Source of the DNA: Pararoseburia sp963661325
GTDB lineage: Bacteria > Bacillota > Clostridia > Lachnospirales > Lachnospiraceae
DNA length: 29,737 bases
Assembly: GCA_963661325.1 (NCBI GenBank)
Contig: CAVLBP010000015.1
Span: 1 to 29,737, forward strand
Direction of reading: 5' to 3'
The translations under genes and the position numbers were made by a program. Under the pieces are notes generated by a model. The model did no database searches. It was not told the origin of the DNA and saw only the letters and a program-made list of their open reading frames with translations. Shown here piece by piece: positions 14,823 through 22,747 of the stretch; position 1 is the first letter of the stretch; each line of letters starts with the position of its first letter.

Positions 14823-15851
14823 TTAGTTGTTGACCAACTTGTCTTCTTCGTTATTCCAACTGTAAAGTTTACGGATCTCCTCACCAACCTTCTCTGAAGG
14901 ATGCTCAGAAGCCAACTTTCTCATAGCCTTGAAGTGAACCTGACGACCTGCTGGTGACATATCCAGTAAGAACTCCTTAGCAAATGAACCATCCTGAATG
15001 TCAGAAAGGATCTGCTTCATAGCCTTCTTGGTGTCTTCTGTAACGATCTTAGGTCCTGTGATGTAATCACCGTACTCTGCTGTGTTAGAGATAGAATATC
15101 TCATACCTGCGAATCCTGACTGATAGATCAGATCTACGATCAACTTCATCTCATGGATACACTCAAAGTATGCATTTCTTGGATCATAACCTGCTTCGCA
15201 AAGTGTCTCAAAACCTGCCTGCATCAGTGCACAAACACCACCACAAAGAACTGCCTGCTCACCAAAGAGGTCTGTCTCTGTCTCTGTTCTGAAGGTTGTC
15301 TCCAAAAGACCTGCTCTTGCGCCGCCGATAGCAAGACCATAAGCAAGTGCCATGTCAAGAGCCTTTCCTGTGTAATCCTGCTCTACAGCAACCAGACAAG
15401 GAGTACCCTTTCCTGCCTGATACTCAGAGCGAACGGTATGACCCGGAGCCTTAGGAGCGATCATAGTAACATCTACATTCTTTGGTGGCTTGATGCATCC
15501 GAAATGAATGTTGAAACCATGAGCGAACATCAGCATGTTGCCCTCTTCCAAGTTTGGCTCGATGTCTTTCTTATACATATCAGCCTGTAACTCATCATTG
15601 ATCAAGATCATAATGATATCTGCTCTCTTTGCAGCTTCTGCTGCTGTATATACTTCAAATCCCTGCTTTTCAGCCTTTGCCCAAGACTTAGAGCCTTCGT
15701 ACAAACCGATGATCACGTTGCATCCTGACTCCTTTGCATTCAATGCATGGGCATGACCCTGGCTACCATAGCCGATGACTGCAATCGTCTTACCATCTAA
15801 CAATGATAAATTACAGTCTTCCTGATAAAAAATTCTTGCTTCCTGTGACAT
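14823..15851 (-). CDS. ilvC: Ketol-acid reductoisomerase, class I
   Basis: Converts acetolactate or acetohydroxybutyrate to the dihydroxy acids of valine/isoleucine synthesis. The 342-aa length is the class I (short) form. Rossmann motif GYGSQGHAHALN (27-38); metal/active-site segments APGHTVRSEY, DLFGEQAVLCGG and ECIHEMKLIVDL. The start at 15851 (MSQEARIFYQ) has AAAGGAGG 6-7 bases before it. In the cofactor-specificity loop it reads GLYEGSKSW (49-57): the Arg that contacts the NADPH phosphate in most relatives (GLREGSKS) is Tyr51, so cofactor preference is open. Codon use is highly biased, like pckA, indicating strong expression. It is 19 bases after ilvN in one operon. Confidence 0.97.
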   Translation of the reverse strand: MSQEARIFYQEDCNLSLLDGKTIAVIGYGSQGHAHALNAKESGCNVIIGLYEGSKSWAKAEKQGFEVYTAAEAAKRADIIMILINDELQADMYKKDIEPNLEEGNMLMFAHGFNIHFGCIKPPKNVDVTMIAPKAPGHTVRSEYQAGKGTPCLVAVEQDYTGKALDMALAYGLAIGGARAGLLETTFRTETETDLFGEQAVLCGGVCALMQAGFETLCEAGYDPRNAYFECIHEMKLIVDLIYQSGFAGMRYSISNTAEYGDYITGPKIVTEDTKKAMKQILSDIQDGSFAKEFLLDMSPAGRQVHFKAMRKLASEHPSEKVGEEIRKLYSWNNEEDKLVNN

Positions 15852-15870
15852 CTTTTTTCCTCCTTTAATA

Positions 15871-16371
15871 TCACTCAATTATAACAACATCCTTAGTACC
15901 TCTGGTCAGACCGGTAAGACCTGTCCTTGCCAATTCCAAAATCTCATAATCAGCTAACATATCCAAGAATGATTGTAACTTGTCCTGATGGCCGGTAACC
16001 TCAATGACCATGGAATCATGGGTCACATCCACTACCTTGCCGTGGAAAATTTCCGTAATGGTGAGTACCGACTGGCGATCCTCAGCCTTAGCGGAGATCT
16101 TGACGATCATGAGTTCTCTCGTAACGGATGAACCCGGCTCTAAGATCTTGACATCTACCACATCCTCTAACTTGGCAAGCTGCTTCTCGATCTGCTCTAA
16201 GATCAGTTCGTCACCGCTTGCAACGATGGTAATTCTGGTAAATCTCGGATCCGCTGTCACTCCGGCAGAAAAACTGTCGATATTGTAGCCTCTGCGGCTA
16301 AAAAGCCCAGATACATGGCTCAAAAGACCCGGTGTATTTTCTACCAAAATGGACATTACCTGACTTCTCAT
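15871..16371 (-). CDS. ilvN: Acetolactate synthase small (regulatory) subunit
   Basis: ACT-domain regulatory subunit giving valine feedback control to acetolactate synthase. The start at 16371 (MRSQVMSILVENTPGLLSHV) is preferred over one 17 codons upstream: the GAGGAGAGG ribosome site is 9 bases before it and the protein then opens in the family manner. The ACT domain is about 3-75 (LVENTPGLLSHVSGLFSRRG), followed by the ALS_ss C-terminal domain. At 166 aa it is full length. It leads the ilvNC operon with its own promoter, but no catalytic subunit gene (ilvB) is in the window, so that subunit must be encoded elsewhere. Confidence 0.95.
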   Translation of the reverse strand: MRSQVMSILVENTPGLLSHVSGLFSRRGYNIDSFSAGVTADPRFTRITIVASGDELILEQIEKQLAKLEDVVDVKILEPGSSVTRELMIVKISAKAEDRQSVLTITEIFHGKVVDVTHDSMVIEVTGHQDKLQSFLDMLADYEILELARTGLTGLTRGTKDVVIIE

Positions 16372-16400
16372 ACGAAAAAACCTCTCCTCTGTCATTTGCA

Positions 16401-16418
16401 GACAGACACTTGTCCGTC
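16401..16418 (-). promoter_or_regulatory. Palindrome in the ilvNC leader
   Basis: GACAGACA (16401-16408) and TGTCCGTC (16411-16418) form an 8-bp inverted repeat with one G-T wobble and a 2-bp centre. It lies about 10-25 bases downstream of the inferred transcription start. It could be an operator or, less likely given the short loop, an RNA stem. Confidence 0.4.
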
Positions 16419-16433
16419 TCACGCTTAAAAATT

Positions 16434-16461
16434 ATTCTAGCACAACACTTCGTTTTGTCAA
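16434..16461 (-). promoter_or_regulatory. ilvN: Promoter of ilvNC
   Basis: Minus strand TTGACA (16456-16461), 16-bp spacer, TAGAAT (16434-16439). The -35 is perfect and the -10 has five of six matches. The leader is about 55 bases, too short for a T-box riboswitch. Confidence 0.8.
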
Positions 16462-16465
16462 CGAA
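16449..16465. promoter_or_regulatory. Inverted repeat centred on the ilvNC -35
   Basis: TTCGTT (16449-16454) and AACGAA (16460-16465) are perfect inverted copies around TTGTC, and the centre is the -35 hexamer. A protein binding here would block RNA polymerase, so it is a good repressor-site candidate. Confidence 0.5.
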
Positions 16466-16490
16466 ATTCTATGATGAAATTTGTGCAATA

Positions 16491-18161
16491 TTACAATAAA
16501 ATATCTTTTTCGACAGGCGTGTAAAATATATGAGCGATCTCATCCGGATCTCTGGTAATGCCCAAGATCCACATCAATTTGGTCACGATCGCTTCTGTTG
16601 TCATGTCAAAAGCCTCGATCAAAGACAGTTTCTGCTTGATGGTCTGCCCCACCGCGTAGACCTCCATATCACTGCCCTCATGCGCCACCTGGGTGGTGAC
16701 AACCAGGACTTTTTTCTCCTGCGTCCATTTGCTGATCGCTGCCTCAAAGGCATGGTCACCGTAATATGGCACACCGCCCACACCGAAACTCTCCAGAACG
16801 ACCGCGTCGTAGTGTTCTTTCAGGTAATCAAAGATGGCGGGATCGATCCCCGGGATCATTTTCAAAACAAATACCCGCGCCGAAAAATCATGGTAAAAAA
16901 TAGGATTGCCCTCCGGCTTTGGTTCCTCAATATAAAAGACCAGACGGTGATTGCGAAAGATCGCAACCTGAGGATAATCAATGCTGGAAAAGGCATTGTA
17001 ACTTTTTGTCCGGGACTTTCTTGCCCGCGTTCCCAAGATAACCTTATTATCAAAGATCACATGGACACCACACGCACGGTCATCCGTCGCATAGATAAAA
17101 GCATTGAGCAGGTTATCTCGCGCATCCGTATTTTCTGCCGCGATCGTCACCTGGGATCCCGTGATGACAATAGGCTTTCTGCTGTTTTGGATAAAATAGG
17201 ACAATGCCGCCGCTGTATAAGCCAGCGTATCCGTCCCATGGGTCACGACAAAGCCATCGTAGGCAGCATAATGTTCCTCAATACAGGAAACCAGTGCCTT
17301 CCAGTGCTTGGCATAGACATTGGTGCTGTCGATATTAAATAACTGAATGGCGTCGATCTGACAGATCTTGGAAACTTCCGGTATATAGGTCAGGATCTCC
17401 TCTGACGTGATCTCCGGCCGCAATCCCTCTTTTGTCTCTACCGAAGCGATCGTTCCGCCAACAGCGATCATGCATATCTTTTTCATCTTCTCTCTCTTTT
17501 CTTCTTGACATAGACAATATGTGACAACCGCATCTGTTAAGCATACTGTCTCAAAATCTATTTGATATCCGCCATAAATGAGCCTGCCAAGTTCTCTGCC
17601 GACTTGCTCCTTTGGCTTTTCTTGTATGGTCTGTAAAAGCGAACTCATATCGCAGTTTTGACATACCTCTTCCAGTGGCGCATCCAGACACTTTGCCAGG
17701 GCTTCCTTGCAGGTCCAAAGAAGGGTAAAGTAAAAATCCACATCGGTAACCTTTTCTAAAAATGCATTCTCTGCCTTGGTTAAAAAACGCCTGCACAGGC
17801 TGTCCCGATAGCGTCCCAGCATCTCAACATCCACGCCCACCATCTGATACGCCACGATACAGGCACACCAGCCTTTCGTGTGTGACAAGGAAAATTGAAT
17901 GCCCTCTAAAAAAGGTTTTCCCCGCTCCGACATGCCATAGGAAAAAGGTGCAGACAGCCCCCTAGTTCTTAGCATATCTTCCAAAAGATGGCCGGCACAA
18001 ATGCTCTGCCTACGGGAAGATTGATGTTTGATGGCATCCGCCTTTTCTTTTCTGGCAAGACTCAAAGAGGCGTAGTATTCTTTGATCTTGGTATCTGCTT
18101 CCTCCGTATCCGCAAGTGGGATCTGCTCCAGCCCAAGATCAGCAAAATCTGAAATCTTCAT
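16491..18161 (-). CDS. In-frame Sfp-type phosphopantetheinyl transferase / type I asparaginase fusion ORF
   Basis: One uninterrupted 556-codon frame holds two complete enzymes. Residues 1-225 are an Sfp-type 4'-phosphopantetheinyl transferase, which activates carrier proteins: FSLSHTKGW (90-98), Mg-binding GVDVE (109-113) and WTCKEALAK (149-157). Residues 226-556 are a cytoplasmic type I L-asparaginase (Asn to Asp + NH3): GGTIAS with Thr (GGT, residue 12 of the module), THGTDTL with the Thr-Asp pair, and ITGSQ. The second module starts MKKICMIAVGGTIAS, exactly where a free asparaginase would start, with no linker. A purine-rich stretch (17487-17503) precedes that ATG, so separate internal initiation is possible. 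The start at 18161 (AGGGG upstream) overlaps the DUF1284 gene by 23 bases; it is last in the yitT operon. Confidence 0.85.
   Translation of the reverse strand: MKISDFADLGLEQIPLADTEEADTKIKEYYASLSLARKEKADAIKHQSSRRQSICAGHLLEDMLRTRGLSAPFSYGMSERGKPFLEGIQFSLSHTKGWCACIVAYQMVGVDVEMLGRYRDSLCRRFLTKAENAFLEKVTDVDFYFTLLWTCKEALAKCLDAPLEEVCQNCDMSSLLQTIQEKPKEQVGRELGRLIYGGYQIDFETVCLTDAVVTYCLCQEEKREKMKKICMIAVGGTIASVETKEGLRPEITSEEILTYIPEVSKICQIDAIQLFNIDSTNVYAKHWKALVSCIEEHYAAYDGFVVTHGTDTLAYTAAALSYFIQNSRKPIVITGSQVTIAAENTDARDNLLNAFIYATDDRACGVHVIFDNKVILGTRARKSRTKSYNAFSSIDYPQVAIFRNHRLVFYIEEPKPEGNPIFYHDFSARVFVLKMIPGIDPAIFDYLKEHYDAVVLESFGVGGVPYYGDHAFEAAISKWTQEKKVLVVTTQVAHEGSDMEVYAVGQTIKQKLSLIEAFDMTTEAIVTKLMWILGITRDPDEIAHIFYTPVEKDILL
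17484..17503 (-). promoter_or_regulatory. Possible internal start with weak ribosome site for the asparaginase module
   Basis: The ATG at 17486-17484 is preceded on the minus strand by AAAAGAGAGAGAAG, a GA-rich run without a good GGAGG core. Initiation here would yield a normal 331-aa asparaginase. It decides whether the frame makes one or two proteins. Confidence 0.4.
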
Positions 18162-18537
18162 AATGACAATGCCCCTGTTTGTACCATTCACACTTACTGC
18201 AAGATGCCTCAAAAACTTCTTTTGTCAGATACTTGTCTGCCTGCTGCATGAGTTGTCCATATGTGTAGGTCTGCCCTTCTATCAGATGCAAGGGTTCCAG
18301 CAGATGCTGATCCTTGCTCTTGACATGATTGGTCGCATCCCCACAATATTTGCCCTCCACCAGATTCGGACATTTTTTACAGATCTCATCCGGATCACTC
18401 ACCAGTAAAAGCGGCTCGTCTGCGTGATCTCTTAACCATGTGACCATCTTAGTCATATTCTGGCAAAATGCCCCGCTGTAACCATAGCCCTGATATAAAT
18501 TGGTACACATAATATGATGTACACGAAAATGCTTCAT
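18139..18537 (-). CDS. DUF1284 cysteine-rich protein
   Basis: The 132-aa protein starts MKHFRVHHIMC, the N-terminal signature of DUF1284 (R-x-H-H-x-x-C followed by a Gly/Tyr-rich GYGYSGAFC). Further cysteines are in DEICKKCPN, KYCGD and, at the end, CSKCEWYKQGHC...RFC. Their number and spacing suggest bound metal or an Fe-S cluster; the family has no established function that I know. The start at 18537 has AAGGGAG 7 bases before it; a start 10 codons upstream is less likely. It is 26 bases after the GH32 gene and overlaps the next gene by 23 bases, so it is an internal member of the operon. Confidence 0.85.
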   Translation of the reverse strand: MKHFRVHHIMCTNLYQGYGYSGAFCQNMTKMVTWLRDHADEPLLLVSDPDEICKKCPNLVEGKYCGDATNHVKSKDQHLLEPLHLIEGQTYTYGQLMQQADKYLTKEVFEASCSKCEWYKQGHCHYEDFRFC

Positions 18538-18563
18538 TTCTTTTCTCCCTTGTATGCCGGTTT

Positions 18564-19910
18564 TCACGCATCCAGCCCAAAATAAGCCATCTTTTCCACG
18601 TCCTGTGCGAATATCTGGCTTCCCAGATCATACACGATATTGGAAAGGACATACTCATCCTGATTGACATAAATTTCTATAATATTTGCATCCACATAGA
18701 TATCCAGGTGTCTGCCATCCTGCAAGACTGGTGTGCAAAACTCCCTTCCCACCAAGGCTTCCTCGCCAAAAAGATCTGCTTTTTCTATGGCAAATACCTT
18801 GCTTCTATCCGTATAGATCTTTTCCTGGCAAAAGCGAATTTCAAAGCCCCCGATATCTATCTGCGCTCCCTCCAAAAGATCCAGACTGATCTTTAATGGT
18901 CTTTGATCCCGCAGGATATCTTCTGCCTGTTGCTTTTGCAATTCTATACTAAAAAGGCTCTCGACCGCCGGATGCAGTCCAAAACGCAAGTCTCCCTCTT
19001 TTTGCCTGACCAGACGCGGAAAGGTCAGCATACCGATCCTGCCATCTGCAAGCGGACGCGGCATACGCATCCATGCCATGACAAGACGTCTGCCCTTTTC
19101 ATCCAGCGTACTCTGCGGTGCATACAGATCCATGCCATAATCTATGAAACGTGGCTCGGACAGGATCTTCGCCTGCTTTTTATCCGAATCAAAGGACAAT
19201 TTTGTCCAGACTGACTGATTGGGATAACTTGTCCCGGTCTTTTCTATGCCAATGGGCGACATGATCAAATAATATTCTCCGTCTATGGAAAAAATATCCG
19301 GACATTCCCAGGTATGGCTCTTGATCCTCTCATCGCTGATCACAGAAGCAAATGTCCATTGCTGCCCATCCCTGCTGCTATAGAGCAAGATATTTCCCTG
19401 TTCCCCCTTGCGGCTGCCTAAGACCATAAAGTATTGCCCCTTTTCCTGCCAGACTTTTGGATCTCTGGTATCGCCGGGGTGGCCGACCTCATTTTCCGTA
19501 AACGTCGGGATAATAATGCGTTTTTCTTCCGCCGGAAAATGCATACCATCCGGGCTTTCCAACATTGCCTGACAAGCGATCAGTCCACTGCCGCTCACAT
19601 GGATATTGGACGGATCCATGGATGCATAAATAATAGCAGTGTAGTATAGATACATTTTTCCATCGATCTCTATGGCAGACCCGGAAAAACAGCCATTGCA
19701 ATCAAAATCCCTGCTGGGATATAAGGCGATTCCCTCATCCTTCCAATGCACCAGATCTGTCGAGGTCTTGTGCCCCCAATGCATGGTCCCCCAACGGCTT
19801 TCGTAGGGAAAATATTGATAAAACATGTGGTATTTGCCCCGGTAGTAGATAAATCCATTGGGATCGTTCATCCAATGGTCTCTTGGCAAAAAATGTAAAG
19901 TCACCGCCAT
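18564..19910 (-). CDS. GH32 beta-fructosidase / sucrose-6-phosphate hydrolase type
   Basis: Hydrolyses terminal beta-fructosyl bonds (sucrose, sucrose-6-phosphate or fructo-oligosaccharides). No signal peptide is visible, so it acts in the cytoplasm. Catalytic motifs: nucleophile Asp16 in WMNDPNG (13-19), FSGSA (75-79), Asp150 in RDPKV (149-153), and acid/base Glu202 in ECPD (202-205). The five-bladed propeller domain is complete (to about 310) and a C-terminal beta-sandwich follows, ending in the DANIIEIYVNQDEY module. The 448-aa length is normal. GAGGAGG precedes the ATG, which starts 3 bases after the yitT stop. No sugar transporter or fructokinase is adjacent, so the physiological sugar cannot be fixed. 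Confidence 0.93.
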   Translation of the reverse strand: MAVTLHFLPRDHWMNDPNGFIYYRGKYHMFYQYFPYESRWGTMHWGHKTSTDLVHWKDEGIALYPSRDFDCNGCFSGSAIEIDGKMYLYYTAIIYASMDPSNIHVSGSGLIACQAMLESPDGMHFPAEEKRIIIPTFTENEVGHPGDTRDPKVWQEKGQYFMVLGSRKGEQGNILLYSSRDGQQWTFASVISDERIKSHTWECPDIFSIDGEYYLIMSPIGIEKTGTSYPNQSVWTKLSFDSDKKQAKILSEPRFIDYGMDLYAPQSTLDEKGRRLVMAWMRMPRPLADGRIGMLTFPRLVRQKEGDLRFGLHPAVESLFSIELQKQQAEDILRDQRPLKISLDLLEGAQIDIGGFEIRFCQEKIYTDRSKVFAIEKADLFGEEALVGREFCTPVLQDGRHLDIYVDANIIEIYVNQDEYVLSNIVYDLGSQIFAQDVEKMAYFGLDA

Positions 19911-19913
19911 CTT

Positions 19914-20783
19914 TTACGCCTCCTCATGCGTCAGTACATCCGATACCTCCGTGATCGTCACATAGGCATGCCGATCCTGTTCCTGCACGATCTGTCTCAC
20001 CTTATTGATCTGGAAACGGTTGACCACAAAATAGATCATGGTCTTATCTTTGTCCGAATAGTAGCCCTTGGCTCCCAAAAGCGTGATCCCGTTGCCAAAT
20101 TCTTCCGATAGTGCCTGACAGATATTATCGGGATGGTTGGTGATGATCATGACGGATTTTGCCTTGTCCAGACCTTCCGCAACAAAGTCTACTGCCTTTA
20201 GGGCAATCGCATAGGTAATAATGGAGTACAGTGGCAGGATCCAACTATCCATGACAACACCGGCAAAAACATACAAGATAACATTGTAGCCCATAACGAA
20301 AGTTCCAACTGTCATACCAATTTTTTTTGCAAAAAGGATGGCGAGGATCTCCACTCCGTCAATGGCTCCACCATAACGTATGGTCAGTCCACTGCCAATA
20401 CCGGAGATCAGTCCGCCAAAAATAGCACATAAGAGGATATCCTGTTCTGCCAAAGGAGATGCAATGGTCACATCCACCGGTAAAATATCTGTAATGATCC
20501 AGGTTCCCATGGAATAGATAAAAACGGCATAGACCGAATACAGGGTAAAAGAAATCCCCATTTTCCTATAACCGTATAAAAACAATGGGAAGTTTAGAAG
20601 TAAAAGAAACACAGATAAAGACAGATAGTCCGGTGTCATCTGCGCCAATAACATAGAAGTGCCCGAAATCCCGGAGTCGTAAAGATTGACCGGGTATAAA
20701 AAGCAGGTCACGCCAAAAGCATTGATCAGACCTGCAATCGTAAGCATTATAAAGTTTCTTGGATGTAATACGTCTTTTTTCAT
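19914..20783 (-). CDS. YitT family membrane protein (DUF161/DUF2179)
   Basis: A 289-aa membrane protein with a hydrophobic N-terminal part (about 10-200, some five to six segments) containing GISGTSMLL and RYGGAIDGVEILAILFAKK, both typical of YitT. A C-terminal DUF2179 domain follows (about 205-285: KSVMIITNHPDNICQALSEE through VVNRFQINKVRQIVQEQDRH). Function in the family is not settled. AAAGGAG precedes the ATG. It heads the operon yitT-GH32-DUF1284-fusion ORF, driven by a promoter just upstream. Confidence 0.93.
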   Translation of the reverse strand: MKKDVLHPRNFIMLTIAGLINAFGVTCFLYPVNLYDSGISGTSMLLAQMTPDYLSLSVFLLLLNFPLFLYGYRKMGISFTLYSVYAVFIYSMGTWIITDILPVDVTIASPLAEQDILLCAIFGGLISGIGSGLTIRYGGAIDGVEILAILFAKKIGMTVGTFVMGYNVILYVFAGVVMDSWILPLYSIITYAIALKAVDFVAEGLDKAKSVMIITNHPDNICQALSEEFGNGITLLGAKGYYSDKDKTMIYFVVNRFQINKVRQIVQEQDRHAYVTITEVSDVLTHEEA

Positions 20784-20849
20784 TTAATCTCCTTTCAATT
20801 TTAAACGGCGTTTACAAGTCTCCCCTTCCAAAACATAAAAACAAGTTTT

Positions 20850-20878
20850 ATTATAACAAAAAGTGATGACTGTCTCAA
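20850..20878 (-). promoter_or_regulatory. Promoter of the yitT operon
   Basis: Minus strand TTGAGA (20873-20878), 17-bp spacer, TATAAT (20850-20855): one mismatch in twelve positions. It lies immediately after the endonuclease gene stop. Confidence 0.85.
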
Positions 20879-20886
20879 CCTACTGA

Positions 20887-21630
20887 TCAGTTCCTCCGGC
20901 TGTCTCCTGTCGCATAATCAATGATGATTCCCGGCTGCACATTATAGCAAAAGACATCAAAGCAGATACCCTGCCCCGCATCCTCTACCGACCATGCTTC
21001 CATGTGCACGCCCCGCGCCACAAGATCGTCTCCCGAAAAGCTCGGTGTTACCCGGTACAAAACATGGTTTCCGGTCTCATCCACATAAGCGTCCACCATA
21101 TCTTCAAAAGGCAGCATACCCTCCACATTCAGATAGCGTGTACCTGTGATGAGATTCTTTTCATTGGCATTTTCCCCGGTCAGTTGATAACCGATCAGAT
21201 GACATCGGTTATACAGATAATTGCCGTCGATCAGGTCGTTATACTTGACCGTATGCCAGCCACTCGGCCGCACCTGTCCGATCTCTCCTCGCTTTTCGGT
21301 CGGCTGTGTCTGAGGGCAGACATTGGCAAATGTCAGCGTACATCTTCCCAATTCATCCAGATCTCCATAGTAGGTAAATGCCTCGGTGGTCTGCTTTTCT
21401 ACCTCCGTAAAATCCGGCACATTGTCCCCTAAGACTACATAAGGGTCTCCGCTATAGTCCGGTATATCGCTCAACTTGTCTGTTCCCACTTGTGTCGTAA
21501 CGCCGTTGGGAAGTTTCTGGTCTGTGGTATCCTGCCCCATACGCCCCAGATTCATACCGATCAAAAGTGCCACGATCGCCATGGCGGTCGCTGTCATCTT
21601 ATTTCTTTTTGGTTTTTTATATCTACTCAT
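20887..21630 (-). CDS. Membrane-anchored DNA/RNA non-specific endonuclease
   Basis: This 247-aa protein has a basic N-terminus (SRYKKPKRNK) and a hydrophobic segment (about 12-30) that is a signal or anchor, so the nuclease lies outside the cell. The beta-beta-alpha-metal core is YNRCHLIGYQLTGENANEKN (140-159): His144 replaces the catalytic His of DRGH, and the Asn residues 154/156/159 include the Mg ligand. It belongs to the EndA/NucA-like subgroup of Gram-positives, used in DNA scavenging, uptake or nutrition. The flanking genes do not indicate which. It is a single-gene unit: a promoter with extended spacing lies at 21677-21705 and the yitT promoter follows its stop. Confidence 0.9.
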   Translation of the reverse strand: MSRYKKPKRNKMTATAMAIVALLIGMNLGRMGQDTTDQKLPNGVTTQVGTDKLSDIPDYSGDPYVVLGDNVPDFTEVEKQTTEAFTYYGDLDELGRCTLTFANVCPQTQPTEKRGEIGQVRPSGWHTVKYNDLIDGNYLYNRCHLIGYQLTGENANEKNLITGTRYLNVEGMLPFEDMVDAYVDETGNHVLYRVTPSFSGDDLVARGVHMEAWSVEDAGQGICFDVFCYNVQPGIIIDYATGDSRRN

Positions 21631-21676
21631 ACTTTTTTCCTATCACTAATTTTATCCTGTATTTTCATGCCTGTAT

Positions 21677-21705
21677 ATTATAGCGCATTTATCCTCTGCC
21701 TTGCA
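21677..21705 (-). promoter_or_regulatory. Possible promoter of the endonuclease gene
   Basis: Minus strand TATAAT (21677-21682) with 17-bp spacing to a poor -35 (TGCAAG, 21700-21705). The -10 is perfect. It overlaps head to head with the rightward promoter at 21701. Confidence 0.5.
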
Positions 21706-21729
21706 TCCCCTTTTATTTTGTGATTTAAT
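21701..21729 (+). promoter_or_regulatory. Promoter of the Gfo/Idh/MocA oxidoreductase gene
   Basis: TTGCAT (21701-21706), 17-bp spacer, TTTAAT (21724-21729). AAAGGAGG then precedes the ATG at 21764. The two opposed -35 hexamers here share five bases. Confidence 0.65.
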
Positions 21730-21763
21730 AAGCACGAAGATACAAAAAGGAGGTTGATTTCCA

Positions 21764-22747
21764 ATGAAGAAAGAACTGAACTGGGCAGTGATCGGTACCG
21801 GCGTGATCGCCAATGAAATGGCACAGGCACTGCAAAAAATGGACAAAAAACTTTACGGTGTTGCCAACCGCACACAGGAAAAAGCCCTTGCCTTTGCGGA
21901 ACAATATCATGTAACAAAGGTCTACGACAAGATTGATGATGTCTTTTCCGACGAAAATGTAGATATCATCTATCTGACAACACCCCATAATACCCACTAT
22001 GCTTTTATGGAAAAAGCACTCCTCCACGGCAAACATCTGCTGGTAGAAAAATCGATCACCTTAAACAGTCTGGAACTGGAAAAAGCCATGGCACTTGCCC
22101 AGGAAAGAAATCTGGTCTTAGGGGAAGCCATGACCATCTGGCATATGCCACTTTATAAAGAATTGTGGCATATCGTAGAAAGCGGCGAACTCGGCAAAGT
22201 CCAGATGATCACCGTCAACTTTGGAAGTTTTAAAGAATATAATATGAAAAACCGCTTTTTTAATATGGATCTTGCGGGCGGCGCTATGCTGGATATCGGG
22301 GTCTATGCCCTCTCCATCGTCCGTAGTTTTATGCAAAAGACACCGGATCAGGTCATCAGTCAATGGCTGCCTTCCCCGACCGGCTCTGATGAGCAGGCAA
22401 CCATGCTTTTGCAAAATGATCTGGGGCAGATGGCTACCGTAGCCCTATCCATGCATTCCAAGCAGCCAAAACGCGCCATGATCAGTTTAGAAAAAGGCTA
22501 TATCGAGATCATGGAATATCCACGAGCCGATAAAGCCTTTATCGTTGATGCCACAAGTGGAGACAGACGCGAGATCTGCGCCGGTCAGACGGCAAATGCC
22601 CTCTATTATGAGATGAAGGACATGGAAGATGCCATCCTCTCCGGGGATGATAGCATCATGCGCCTTGCCCAGTCCAAAGATGTCATGGATATCATGACAA
22701 AGATCCGTAAAGACTGGAACTTAAAGTACCCGGGCGAGGTCTGGTAA
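21764..22747 (+). CDS. Gfo/Idh/MocA family oxidoreductase
   Basis: A 327-aa NAD(P)-dependent dehydrogenase. The N-terminal Rossmann motif is VIGTGVIANEM (9-19). The family EKP motif reads EKS (95-97), a Ser-for-Pro change seen in the dihydrodiol dehydrogenase-like subgroup. The C-terminal domain has GGAMLDIGVYALSI, with the Asp and Tyr typical of the active site region. The substrate is unknown, probably a sugar or cyclitol derivative. Its stop directly abuts that of the convergent YhcH-type gene, with no spacer or terminator. Confidence 0.92.
   Translation: MKKELNWAVIGTGVIANEMAQALQKMDKKLYGVANRTQEKALAFAEQYHVTKVYDKIDDVFSDENVDIIYLTTPHNTHYAFMEKALLHGKHLLVEKSITLNSLELEKAMALAQERNLVLGEAMTIWHMPLYKELWHIVESGELGKVQMITVNFGSFKEYNMKNRFFNMDLAGGAMLDIGVYALSIVRSFMQKTPDQVISQWLPSPTGSDEQATMLLQNDLGQMATVALSMHSKQPKRAMISLEKGYIEIMEYPRADKAFIVDATSGDRREICAGQTANALYYEMKDMEDAILSGDDSIMRLAQSKDVMDIMTKIRKDWNLKYPGEVW

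Noticed and set aside
16372..16490. T-box or attenuator upstream of ilvNC
   Set aside because: The inferred leader is only about 55 bases and has no specifier loop, T-box sequence or terminator stem with T-run.
20887..21630. Endonuclease as a toxin of an interbacterial or toxin-immunity system
   Set aside because: There is no immunity gene, secretion-domain N-terminus or polymorphic toxin repeat; a simple signal anchor plus EndA-like core fits a scavenging nuclease.
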